The notes under the pieces were generated by a model that searched no databases, was not told where the DNA came from, and saw nothing but the letters and a program-made list of their open reading frames with translations. Shown here one piece after another: positions 34,370-41,649 of a DNA stretch of 64,000 bases; positions within the stretch are counted from its first letter, which is position 1; each line of letters opens with the position of its first letter. The translations under genes and the position numbers were made by a program. The DNA is taken from contig JAHJLV010000060.1 in assembly GCA_018821535.1 (NCBI GenBank), forward strand, positions 124,001 to 188,000. The letters run 5' to 3'. This DNA comes from Pseudomonadota bacterium (GTDB taxonomy: Bacteria; Desulfobacterota; Desulfobacteria; Desulfobacterales; Desulfobacteraceae).

Positions 34370-35575
34370 TTGAATATGGTTAAAAAAACCATCCTTAAAA
34401 AGGGTGAGGGTCAAAAAAGAAAACAGGCAAAACTTGAGTATATATATGAAAAAGATTCTCAATATTTTGCACAGATTTCTGAAAGTATAAAAGATATTGC
34501 GATAAAAGAACTCAAGTCCCTTGGCGCTTATGATCTGAACCCGGTTTTTCGGGGGGTGTGGTTTAAAGCATTACAAAAGGATTTTTACCGGATCAATTAT
34601 TTTTCCCGTTTGATATCAAGAGTTCTTGCACCGCTGGTTTCATTTGAGTGCCGTGAAAAGAATGATTTGTATAAAATGGCAAAAACAATCCGGTGGGAAG
34701 AGTTTTTAACGCTTGACGATACGTTTTCCATTTCCGCCAATGTTTCTGAATCTGATATCACCCATTCCAATTTTGCCGGGTTAAAGGTTAAAGATGCCAT
34801 TGCAGATTATTTCAGGGACAGGACCAATAAACGGCCGAATGTGGATGCAGGTGATCCCTTTCTGATGATTAATGTGCATATTCATAAGAATCGGGCCACA
34901 TTGAGCATAGATGCATCCGGTGGTCCTTTGCATAAAAGGGGATACAGGGAGGAATCTGTTTCCGCTCCCATGCAGGAGACCGTGGCGGCATCTATTATAA
35001 AATTATCTGAATGGGATGGTTCGGTGCCGTTATATGATCCCATGTGCGGGTCCGGCACGCTCTTGTGCGAAGCGTTGATGGCCTATTGCAGGATTCCGGC
35101 CCAGGTGTTCAGAAAAACGTTCGGTTTTGAGCGACTGCCGGATTTTAATGCGCGTCTGTGGGAGGAGATCAAGACAGAGGCAACAAACCATATGCGGCCG
35201 CTTGAAAAAGGGCAGATTTGTGGAAGCGATGTGTCCGAACATTCGGTGAATGCAGTGAAAACCAATATCATGGGGCTTCATTTTGGAAATCAGATCCAGA
35301 TTGAACAAATGGATTTTGAAGATATCAAATCCATTGAGAACAGCATGATCATAACCAATCCGCCATATGGTATAAGGATGGGCAAAGATACGAATCTAAA
35401 CAAATTTTATGACAGTCTGGGCCAGTTTTTTAAAAACAGGTGTAAGGGGTCAACGGCTTTTGTTTATTTTGGAGAGCCTAAATACATTAAAAAGCTTCCC
35501 CTTTCTCCATCCTGGAAACGGCCTTTAAAGATTGGCGGCCTGGATGGAAAACTGGTCAAATACGAATTATATTAA
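34370..35575 (+). CDS. THUMP-domain RNA methyltransferase (RlmL/RlmK-N class I type)
   Basis: About 401 residues. A basic N-terminus (KKTILKKGEGQKRKQAK), a THUMP RNA-binding domain (about 20-165), then a Rossmann methyltransferase with SAM motif DPMCGSGTLLCEA and catalytic NPPYGIRMG, the pattern of N2-guanine methyltransferases such as RlmL (m2G2445 of 23S rRNA). TTG at 34370 is preferred because AGAGGA (34356-34361) is 8 nt upstream; the ATG at 34376 is two codons later and a GTG at 34343 is also in frame. Confidence 0.88.
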   Translation: MNMVKKTILKKGEGQKRKQAKLEYIYEKDSQYFAQISESIKDIAIKELKSLGAYDLNPVFRGVWFKALQKDFYRINYFSRLISRVLAPLVSFECREKNDLYKMAKTIRWEEFLTLDDTFSISANVSESDITHSNFAGLKVKDAIADYFRDRTNKRPNVDAGDPFLMINVHIHKNRATLSIDASGGPLHKRGYREESVSAPMQETVAASIIKLSEWDGSVPLYDPMCGSGTLLCEALMAYCRIPAQVFRKTFGFERLPDFNARLWEEIKTEATNHMRPLEKGQICGSDVSEHSVNAVKTNIMGLHFGNQIQIEQMDFEDIKSIENSMIITNPPYGIRMGKDTNLNKFYDSLGQFFKNRCKGSTAFVYFGEPKYIKKLPLSPSWKRPLKIGGLDGKLVKYELY

Positions 35576-35597
35576 AAAAATTTAGAATGGTAAACAT

Positions 35598-35765
35598 ATG
35601 AATAAAGCTGAAAATAAAGGGGTATACACCTGCAATGAATACAGGGAGGAAATGATTCTTCTGAGTCTGCAGAAAAAACTTTCATCCGGGGGCCTGACCC
35701 CTGAAGAAAAAAAAGCCCTGCTGCGGGAGATTACCGAAGTTGAAAAGCAGATGGGAATTGATTAG
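35598..35765 (+). CDS. Small 55-residue helical protein
   Basis: The frame starts at ATG 35598 (MNKAENKGVYTCNEYREEM) and ends at TAG 35763-35765. It is a charged, helical peptide (LSLQKKLSSGGLTPEEKKAL) of the kind often encoded beside larger genes in sulfate reducers. It lies 22 bp after the methyltransferase stop and 6 bp before the next gene, both in the same direction, so the three are probably co-transcribed. Coding is supported by this tight packing; no function is known. Confidence 0.6.
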   Translation: MNKAENKGVYTCNEYREEMILLSLQKKLSSGGLTPEEKKALLREITEVEKQMGID

Positions 35766-35771
35766 GAGAAT

Positions 35772-36638
35772 GTGATCAGGAAAAAAGCGATTCAATCTTG
35801 TGTCGGTATCGGCCTTGCGGTGATCCTGTTTTTTTGTGCAGGCCTTAAAATTCCGGTTCTGGATTCAAAAACCGATGCGTATTTCCAACAGGCAATGACA
35901 AAGGCGGGTCTGGCATATGCAACCTGCAGGATTATCAATGCGTCAGTATCTGTTGTAAAGGATTCCAGTCTGGAACTGGAGCCTGCCGGTGTGGGGGTTT
36001 CTCTGGCAGTGGGTCAGGTGCTGGATCCCATAGATGATATGACAGAGCGGGTTTCGGATATTCTGGTGATGGCCATCACATCCCTGGGGGTTCAAAAGCT
36101 GTCCTATGAAATAGGGGTGTCCCTTGTTCCGCAGATGTTTTCGATGGTTCTGCTTTTTTTGTCAATCTTGATCTGGTTTGACAATGATCGCATAAAGAGC
36201 CTGCATAAAACATTTGTGCGGGTTTTAATCTTTATTGCTGTTTTTCGATTCTGCCTTCCCGTATCCTCTCTTGTGAATGATTTTGTTCACAAAAATTATT
36301 TTGAAGCCCAGATATCCCAGGCAAAAGACGGGCTGGTGGTCGGTTCAAAAGGAATTGAACAATTAAGTGAGTTTTCCCTGCCCCAGATAGACGGTTTTAT
36401 CAAGACAATTGAAAACAGCGCCGGGTTTGTAAAACAAAAAGCCATTGCTTTCAAGCATGCGCTTGAAAGCGCCATGAATAATATAGAAAGCATTATTGAT
36501 AATTTATTGAAACTTGCATTTCTGTACGTCGGAGTCTTTTTGATCCAGATTATTCTCCTGCCGCTGGCATCCTTCTGGATTCTTGTTAAACTTGTGAATT
36601 CTTTGTTTGTTCTGCAAACGCCGCTTCACGTAAGTTAA
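35772..36638 (+). CDS. Membrane protein of unknown function
   Basis: 288 residues starting at GTG 35772 behind AGGAGAA. A first helix (VGIGLAVILFFCAGLKIPVL) acts as signal anchor. An extracytoplasmic helical region follows. Further helices lie at about 115-135 (MFSMVLLFLSILIWF), 145-165 (VLIFIAVFRFCLPVSSLV) and 255-280 (FLYVGVFLIQIILLPLASFW). A long amphipathic stretch (residues about 180-245) separates the last two. I do not recognise the family. Confidence 0.65.
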   Translation: MIRKKAIQSCVGIGLAVILFFCAGLKIPVLDSKTDAYFQQAMTKAGLAYATCRIINASVSVVKDSSLELEPAGVGVSLAVGQVLDPIDDMTERVSDILVMAITSLGVQKLSYEIGVSLVPQMFSMVLLFLSILIWFDNDRIKSLHKTFVRVLIFIAVFRFCLPVSSLVNDFVHKNYFEAQISQAKDGLVVGSKGIEQLSEFSLPQIDGFIKTIENSAGFVKQKAIAFKHALESAMNNIESIIDNLLKLAFLYVGVFLIQIILLPLASFWILVKLVNSLFVLQTPLHVS

Positions 36639-36890
36639 TCAGGCTGGTTCATCAGCCTGGGAACCATTATGCTCTGCAACCGGAATATATTGAATATGCG
36701 TCAGGATTTATATTCTTTAATAAATGGTTTCTGTTGACATTCCAATGCAGTTTCAAATAAGAACAAATAGAAAATTAAAAAAACAGACAATTATGTCATG
36801 ACGTATAATCTATCGGTGACAAAATAGCATAGGTGAATAAACAGTTTTAAGACATGTCGGTAGTTTTCCTAAAATAAGGGGTAACATGAC

Positions 36891-37610
36891 GTGAAGAGTA
36901 TGTATTTAGCAGGGCTGACAGCCGGATTATTGATGTTTTGTTTCAATGGCTTAGCCCAAGCATCGTTAACAACAATTGGTACTGCTACCTATGGCCTTTC
37001 AGAATACAACCTCATCTGGGATGAAGATAACAACGGCCAGTCACTTATCTGGCTTGATTATAGCCATACTCCGTCAACCTGGGAAAATCAAAAATATTGG
37101 GCAGAGGTGATACTGGGGGAGGTATTAATCTTAAATTTAGATCCTGGTTTTACAGTTGATTGGAACAGTAGTTCGTGGCGTCTGCCTACTGCAGGAGTGG
37201 ATTATGCTGACTGGGAATACTACTATACTCATGGTGAATATAATCAAGCCACCTCGGAAATGGGGCATCTGTTTTGTACTGAATTGGGGTTAAAGAGATG
37301 TCTTTTTAACTCTACCGAAAAATTAAATGAGTCAGAATTTGATAACTTAATTGCATCCACATACTGGTCTAGCACTGAGTCTGAATACAATCCAGACATC
37401 GCATGGTACCTCAGTACAAGTCCCATCTCCCAGGGCTATACCTCCAAGAGCGCCTGGCAGTTTTATGGATTGGCGGTTCGTAGCGGGCAAGTTTCAATGG
37501 TTCCTATGCCTGGGGCCGTTTGGTTGCTTGGCTCTGGCCTGGCCGGCTTAGCAGTGTTCAGAAAGAAAAGAGCGCATAAGAGATTTAAGAAAACTCTAAT
37601 GTATCGGTAA
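36891..37610 (+). CDS. DUF1566-type PEP-CTERM protein, first cassette-like gene
   Basis: 239 residues, GTG start behind AAGGGG at 36877. Signal peptide MKSMYLAGLTAGLLMFCF up to AQAS. The middle part (SSWRLPTAG ... STYWSSTE ... WYLSTS ... GLAVRSGQ) is a DUF1566/Lcl-like domain. The tail MVPMPGAVWLLGSGLAGLAV plus a basic end (RKKRAHKR) is an exosortase sorting signal of the PEP-CTERM class, so the protein should be exported and processed for the envelope or matrix. No exosortase gene lies in the window. An attC-like site begins 59 bp after the stop codon. Confidence 0.8.
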   Translation: MKSMYLAGLTAGLLMFCFNGLAQASLTTIGTATYGLSEYNLIWDEDNNGQSLIWLDYSHTPSTWENQKYWAEVILGEVLILNLDPGFTVDWNSSSWRLPTAGVDYADWEYYYTHGEYNQATSEMGHLFCTELGLKRCLFNSTEKLNESEFDNLIASTYWSSTESEYNPDIAWYLSTSPISQGYTSKSAWQFYGLAVRSGQVSMVPMPGAVWLLGSGLAGLAVFRKKRAHKRFKKTLMYR

Positions 37611-37668
37611 AAAAGACAGGATGGATAAAAATTGCGCGCACTTTACGCTACACAAATCGGCAAAAATC

Positions 37669-37759
37669 GCCGAACCAGGCGGTTCACTTGACGCCGTGAA
37701 GCGCGGTGGCGCTGACGCGGCAACCTTATTGGCAGCGCAAGTGACCTTGGTCGTTATCT
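37669..37759 (+). repeat. attC-like recombination site 1
   Basis: Left core GCCGAAC (37669-37675, one mismatch to RYYYAAC) and right core GTTATCT (37753-37759, two mismatches to GTTRRRY) flank an imperfect hairpin. TCACTTG-[A]-CGC (37684-37694) pairs with GCGCAAGTGA (37735-37744), leaving A37691 extrahelical. The spacer between each core and the stem is exactly 8 nt on both sides. These are the defining geometric features of integron attC sites; the right core is imperfect. Confidence 0.5.
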
Positions 37760-37813
37760 TTCATTAAATTTTAATGCTTTTAACATAAATTCAATTCTTC
37801 AAAGGAAACCCAA

Positions 37814-38320
37814 ATGAAAACAATTTCTTTTATCCTCTTGTTCTTTTTGGCCTCTATCTCTCAATGTTTTGCTACAACGGTAATTTACAATGGAGACGGA
37901 GATATAGACAGAATCATTAACCTGAATATCAATGGTGATTTTTATAATGTTGATTTTATAGAAGGCTCTTTCACTACGGTATATTCTAACCAAATACCAA
38001 CCTATGAAAATTATTCGTCTCAAGATGCTCTTATGGCAATAAGAGATTCTCTTAATAATGAAAGCCCAATTCCTTTCACTTTTGCGGATTCTTCAATTTT
38101 CGGCATTGAAACCCCCAGAGAATTATTGCAAGACGATTGGTTTGGGTTAGATTTTATCACGCCATTTATTGACTCTTGGGCAGAACCGATTGGTTTGGTC
38201 ACTCAGAGGGATCATATTGGGAATTGGGCTATTATTACTGCTGTACCAATACCAAGTGCACTTCTTCTTTTAGGAACTGGACTACTTATAATGCTGAAAA
38301 TCAGAGAAGGAAACCTCTAA
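37814..38320 (+). CDS. PEP-CTERM sorting-signal protein, second cassette-like gene
   Basis: 168 residues, AT-rich codons. Signal peptide MKTISFILLFFLASISQCFA, a short acidic mature part with no recognised domain, and a C-terminal sorting motif VPIPSALLLLGTGLLIMLKI followed by a short basic end. It is a likely exosortase substrate of unknown function. AAAGGA precedes the ATG. It is the only gene between the two attC-like sites and reads in the direction expected for a cassette. Confidence 0.72.
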   Translation: MKTISFILLFFLASISQCFATTVIYNGDGDIDRIINLNINGDFYNVDFIEGSFTTVYSNQIPTYENYSSQDALMAIRDSLNNESPIPFTFADSSIFGIETPRELLQDDWFGLDFITPFIDSWAEPIGLVTQRDHIGNWAIITAVPIPSALLLLGTGLLIMLKIREGNL

Positions 38321-38354
38321 GGATTGACGCGACCTGCAAGGTCGTACTCAATCC
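38321..38354 (+). terminator. Stem-loop directly after the second PEP-CTERM gene
   Basis: Starts at the base after the stop codon. GGATTGA (38321-38327) pairs with TCAATCC (38348-38354) and GACCT (38331-38335) with AGGTC (38339-38343), separated by an internal loop. No U-tract follows. It may terminate, or stabilise the mRNA. Confidence 0.5.
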
Positions 38355-38604
38355 GGTGTTCAAGAAGCCCGGACTAAAAGTGGAAAAACACAATATGTGG
38401 ACTATAGGGTATTGCTAAAAGGTACCATATGTTGTGGTTGAGACGGGAAGAATTTATAAGCCATTGCAATGAAAATGACCTGATCAATGGTCTAATTTTA
38501 TAAAATAGTGATATCATGTCAAGAAAAAAAGAGGACGAATCATATTGTGTCCTGTGGAAACGACAGTTTTTATGAAACCGATGTATTCTGCCGCGCAGCG
38601 GCTT

Positions 38605-38692
38605 TCTTGACCCCATCACTGGACGGGACCGCGAGCAGCACAGTCGCTTTTTTCAAGCACTGTGGCGCGGCCCGTCAGTTCAACCGTTAAAT
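38605..38692 (+). repeat. attC-like recombination site 2
   Basis: The right core GTTAAAT (38686-38692) fits GTTRRRY perfectly; the left core TCTTGAC (38605-38611) has two mismatches to RYYYAAC. Between them a 14-bp stem, ACTG-[G]-ACGGG-[A]-CCGCG (38618-38633) with CGCGGCCCGTCAGT (38666-38679), has two bulged bases on one strand only (38622, 38628). It is continued by CACAGT/ACTGTG (38639-38644/38659-38664). Both core-to-stem spacers are 6 nt. One-sided extrahelical bases are what integrases read in attC. Confidence 0.55.
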
Positions 38693-38722
38693 ATAGTTTG
38701 TCGGTTTTGGTGTCTGTTTTGG

Positions 38723-38751
38723 TTGACAAAAGGCAGACGTAAGCATACATT
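38723..38751 (+). promoter_or_regulatory. Promoter of the toxin-antitoxin pair, start at the ATG
   Basis: TTGACA (38723-38728), a 17-bp spacer and TACATT (38746-38751). Transcription would begin about seven bases after the -10, at the A of the brnT ATG (38758). No ribosome-binding site precedes the ATG, so the transcript is predicted to be leaderless. Confidence 0.6.
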
Positions 38752-38757
38752 TATCAC

Positions 38758-39027
38758 ATGAAATATCTGAATTGGAATTCTGGTAAAAACGAAATTTTAA
38801 AACGTGAACGTGGGATTTCCTTTGAGGAAATAGCTTATTTAATTGTGTCAGGTCAGGTAATTGGAATCGAAGAAAATCCAGAATATCCAAACCAAAGGAT
38901 GTATGTTCTGGCAATCGACAATTACGCCATCATCGTCCCTAATGTAGAAAATGAGGATAAGATTTTTTTAAAAACAGCTTTTCCAAGCCGTAAATTAACA
39001 AAAAAATACGGCCTAAAGGGGGAATGA
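38758..39027 (+). CDS. brnT: BrnT-family-like toxin
   Basis: 89 residues resembling BrnT ribonuclease toxins: an N-terminal W and charged helix (NWNSGKNEILKRERGISFEE), a central strand region (MYVLAIDNYAIIVPNVENED) and a basic C-terminus (FPSRKLTKKYGL). BrnT inhibits translation by cutting RNA. It overlaps the antitoxin gene by 4 bp (ATGA), the usual toxin-first order of this family. Toxin-antitoxin pairs are common passengers of integron cassette arrays, in keeping with the adjoining attC-like site. Confidence 0.7.
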   Translation: MKYLNWNSGKNEILKRERGISFEEIAYLIVSGQVIGIEENPEYPNQRMYVLAIDNYAIIVPNVENEDKIFLKTAFPSRKLTKKYGLKGE

Positions 39028-39311
39028 TGAATAGAATGAAGAAAAAAGTATTTAAACCAATCGATCAGGAAGAAAAAGATCTGATGGACTCTATCGAACG
39101 AGATGAGTGGCAACCTGTTAAAAATTTCGATCAGGAAAGGAATAAGGTGATAGAAGCGGCTCGAAATACCTTGAAAAAGGATAAGCGAATCAATCTTCGT
39201 CTTTCTCAAAAGGATTATCACCGAATTCAAATTAAGGCAATTGAAGAAGGGATACCTTATCAAACACTTATTTCAAGTATTGTGCATAAATATCTGAATG
39301 GTTCTTTGTGA
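39024..39311 (+). CDS. brnA: BrnA/CopG-like antitoxin
   Basis: 95 residues. The N-terminal half is acidic (QEEKDLMDSIERDEWQPV) and would wrap the toxin. The C-terminal half (KRINLRLSQKDYHRIQIKAI ... PYQTLISSIVHKYLNG) is a ribbon-helix-helix DNA-binding domain. In the family the antitoxin neutralises the toxin and represses the operon; the operator would be in the TTGACA region at 38723-38751. AAAGGGGG precedes the start. The assignment to BrnA rather than a general CopG antitoxin rests on the partner. Confidence 0.7.
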   Translation: MMNRMKKKVFKPIDQEEKDLMDSIERDEWQPVKNFDQERNKVIEAARNTLKKDKRINLRLSQKDYHRIQIKAIEEGIPYQTLISSIVHKYLNGSL

Positions 39312-39354
39312 TGTATAGATAAGAAACCTGACTCCGCAAACAGCAACAGCAGGG

Positions 39355-39828
39355 TCATGTCTGGTAGCGGCAGATATCTGAAACCGATTTCTTAACCACC
39401 CGGATCAGCTCTTTGGGCAACAAGTCGGCATAAACATCCCAGTCAATGCTATTTTCATCACCCAGGATAGCCATCAACTCATTTTCAAACCTGAATGCCG
39501 CCTCTACCAATTCTTCCATTGAACACTGTTTCAGGCAGTCCTCATCATTTTCATCCAGGTTCAATTTGAACACTTGTTCCGGTGACATCTGGAACAGCTT
39601 TACCGAGCCTGTGGCATCCAGTGATTCGCCTCTGGCCTGCCGTGCTGCATCATCTGCCGAATCCATGCATTGACGGCGATGGAGGGACACCAGTCTCAGT
39701 GCATCCTCAAGCCCTTTTACATAGGCTTTTTTTTCTTCAGACAAACCTTTGGCTCCGGCATCAGCCGCTTTTCGACACATCTGCCTCAGGTGATCTTCCA
39801 GTTTTTTATCTGTATCCAGTTCTGCCAT
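39355..39828 (-). CDS. Hypothetical acidic helical protein
   Basis: 157 residues, all helical and rich in charged residues (LEDHLRQMCRKAADAGAKGL, MSPEQVFKLNLDENDEDCL, MEELVEAAFRFENELMAILG), with no signal peptide or membrane segment. Five cysteines are scattered without a metal motif. I do not recognise it. It is convergent with the toxin-antitoxin genes and marks the right edge of the AT-rich insert. Confidence 0.55.
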   Translation of the reverse strand: MAELDTDKKLEDHLRQMCRKAADAGAKGLSEEKKAYVKGLEDALRLVSLHRRQCMDSADDAARQARGESLDATGSVKLFQMSPEQVFKLNLDENDEDCLKQCSMEELVEAAFRFENELMAILGDENSIDWDVYADLLPKELIRVVKKSVSDICRYQT

Positions 39829-40199
39829 GCCGTGGACGGTTCTTATTCTAAGGCCATTTTAAAAGCCGGTAAAACAATTCTTAATTTTCATGCCCCATTG
39901 AATACCCGGCATGATACGGATTGTCAACGTTTGTGCAGCCGACTACCGACTATAACACTCATCTTAATAATGGTTTTTACCTATCATTAAACCCGCATAT
40001 TGTCACCATTGAAATTCAGATGAACTGTTTTTAAACACTCTCTATCGCTGAAACGCAGAAAAAATGAATATGATGCAAATGAAGACTGTTTTCTTGTATA
40101 TTTCAGGCTGGACCAGGAAAGCCCCCTTGTAATGTTGATTTTTAAGTCAAATATCGGTATGGATACCCTATCAGGCTATTTATAATTGGGGAGCGGCAA
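39829..40199. other. 371-bp intergenic region between divergent genes
   Basis: No coding frame or RNA gene seen. A possible promoter for the ABC genes is TTGATT (40135-40140), a 17-bp spacer and TATGGA (40158-40163). The imperfect palindrome GGTATGGATACC (40156-40167) overlaps its -10 and could be an operator. GGGGAG near 40189 is the ribosome site of the ATPase gene. Confidence 0.35.
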
Positions 40200-40892
40200 A
40201 TGGTTCTTGAGTGCAGGCATCTGAAATTCACCTATCCGGGCAGTGAGACCGCGGTTATAAACAATCTGTCCTTTTTAATGGAAAAGCCCGGGTTTAATGC
40301 CTTGTTTGGTCCATCCGGGGCAGGAAAAACCTCTCTGGCAAAGATAATCGCCCAGATGATCACCCGGTTTGAAGGAGAGATCCTCACTAAAGACATGAAT
40401 ACAGTTCTGTATTCATACAATCTTGAACGCCTGCCCGGCTGGTCCAGTATTGGAAATCATCTGGACAAGGTAACGCCGGAGGAAAAACAAAATTTAAAAG
40501 CACAGCTGATTGACATATTTGATTTAAAAGCGGTGATGAATTCGAGGTTTTCCATGCTTTCCATGGGCCAGCAGAACCGCATTAATCTGATCCGGTATCT
40601 GCTTCAGGATTTTGATCTTTTAATTCTGGATGAAAGCCTTGCCAATGTGGATGAACTGCTCCGGGAGACCATTATCCTTGCCATAAAAGAACTGTTCGGC
40701 CATAAAATGTTTTTATACATATCCCATAACCTGATGGAAGTATCCAAATTCTGCAGCAGGATTCTTGTTCTGGGAAACCCGTCCCATGAAAAAAGCGGTT
40801 CCATGATTGACGGCCGGGATTATCAGAGCGGTTATCGTCTGGATAAAAAAGAACTGGATGCCACCATGCTGGAGATTATGAATGCTTTTTAG
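40200..40892 (+). CDS. NitT/TauT-type ABC transporter ATP-binding protein
   Basis: 230 residues: Walker A GPSGAGKTSLAK, a divergent signature LSMGQQNRINLIRYLL and Walker B LLILDESLANVD. The Q-loop region is unusually short and the signature departs from LSGGQ, so it is a divergent member. It energises the permease encoded next, which overlaps by 11 bp. The three genes at 40200-42629 form one importer. Confidence 0.85.
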   Translation: MVLECRHLKFTYPGSETAVINNLSFLMEKPGFNALFGPSGAGKTSLAKIIAQMITRFEGEILTKDMNTVLYSYNLERLPGWSSIGNHLDKVTPEEKQNLKAQLIDIFDLKAVMNSRFSMLSMGQQNRINLIRYLLQDFDLLILDESLANVDELLRETIILAIKELFGHKMFLYISHNLMEVSKFCSRILVLGNPSHEKSGSMIDGRDYQSGYRLDKKELDATMLEIMNAF

Positions 40893-41649
40893 ACGGGTTT
40901 ACCAGTTTCTAATCGTATATATCATCGGCCTGTTATCTTTGTTGGGGCTTAAAATGATTCTGGGCCTGTCAGATTACGTGATTCCAGGATTTTTTCTGAT
41001 TATTGAAACTGCTCACGCAACTGCGCAGGTTTATTTTTATGATGTGCTGAATACGCTGGGAGTTACGGTTCTGGGCCAGTGTGCGTCGATTATCATGGCA
41101 TTCGGTGTGGGGATTGCGGGACGAAAATCTTCCTGGGCCGGGTCTTTCATAAAAGTGGCTGCCTATAATATTCAGGCCTATCCGATTGTCGCCCTTGCCC
41201 CGATTATCTTTATCCTGCTGGGAGATGGATTTTTGTCCAGGCTTTTGATTGCCTCAATGATCTGTTATTTTCCGCTTCTTCTTTCTGTTATAGGAATTAT
41301 GGCATCCCCTGTGACAGATATTGAGCATTTTTATGTGATGACCGGACGGATGCGGTGGCAGCTTGAAGTCAAAATACGGGCATTTGAAAATTTGAGCAAG
41401 CTGACAACCGTGATTTCAGGAAGTGCCACCCTTGCCATGGCCGGTACGATTGTGGCTGAGTTTATCGCGGCCAATGCCGGCATCGGATACAGCATACGGA
41501 TCGCGCTTTATCAAAGCGATCTGGCAAAGATCCTGGTTGCGCTGTTCATGATCGGTATTATCATTTCCATATATCAGGGAATGCTGGAAACCCTGGGAGC
41601 AAAAATTCAGAGCAGATGGTCCGTAATCAATAAAGGAGATGCGCTGTGA
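40882..41649 (+). CDS. ABC transporter permease, NitT/TauT type
   Basis: 255 residues with about six membrane helices and the cytoplasmic coupling loop near residues 150-190 (AFENLSKLTTVISGSATLAM, the EAA-like segment). It forms the homodimeric channel of the importer. It overlaps the ATPase gene by 11 bp and the binding-protein gene by 4 bp (GTGA), so the three are translationally coupled. Confidence 0.87.
   Translation: MLFRRVYQFLIVYIIGLLSLLGLKMILGLSDYVIPGFFLIIETAHATAQVYFYDVLNTLGVTVLGQCASIIMAFGVGIAGRKSSWAGSFIKVAAYNIQAYPIVALAPIIFILLGDGFLSRLLIASMICYFPLLLSVIGIMASPVTDIEHFYVMTGRMRWQLEVKIRAFENLSKLTTVISGSATLAMAGTIVAEFIAANAGIGYSIRIALYQSDLAKILVALFMIGIIISIYQGMLETLGAKIQSRWSVINKGDAL

Noticed and set aside
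36641..36658. AGGCTG/CAGCCT hairpin after the membrane protein gene as a terminator
   Set aside because: Only 6 bp and no T-run follows, so it was not listed as a feature.
38321..38354. A third attC site
   Set aside because: Good bulged stem, but no GTTRRRY or RYYYAAC cores at its ends.
39312..39354. An attC site closing the toxin-antitoxin unit
   Set aside because: No paired arms with core heptamers were found after the antitoxin gene.
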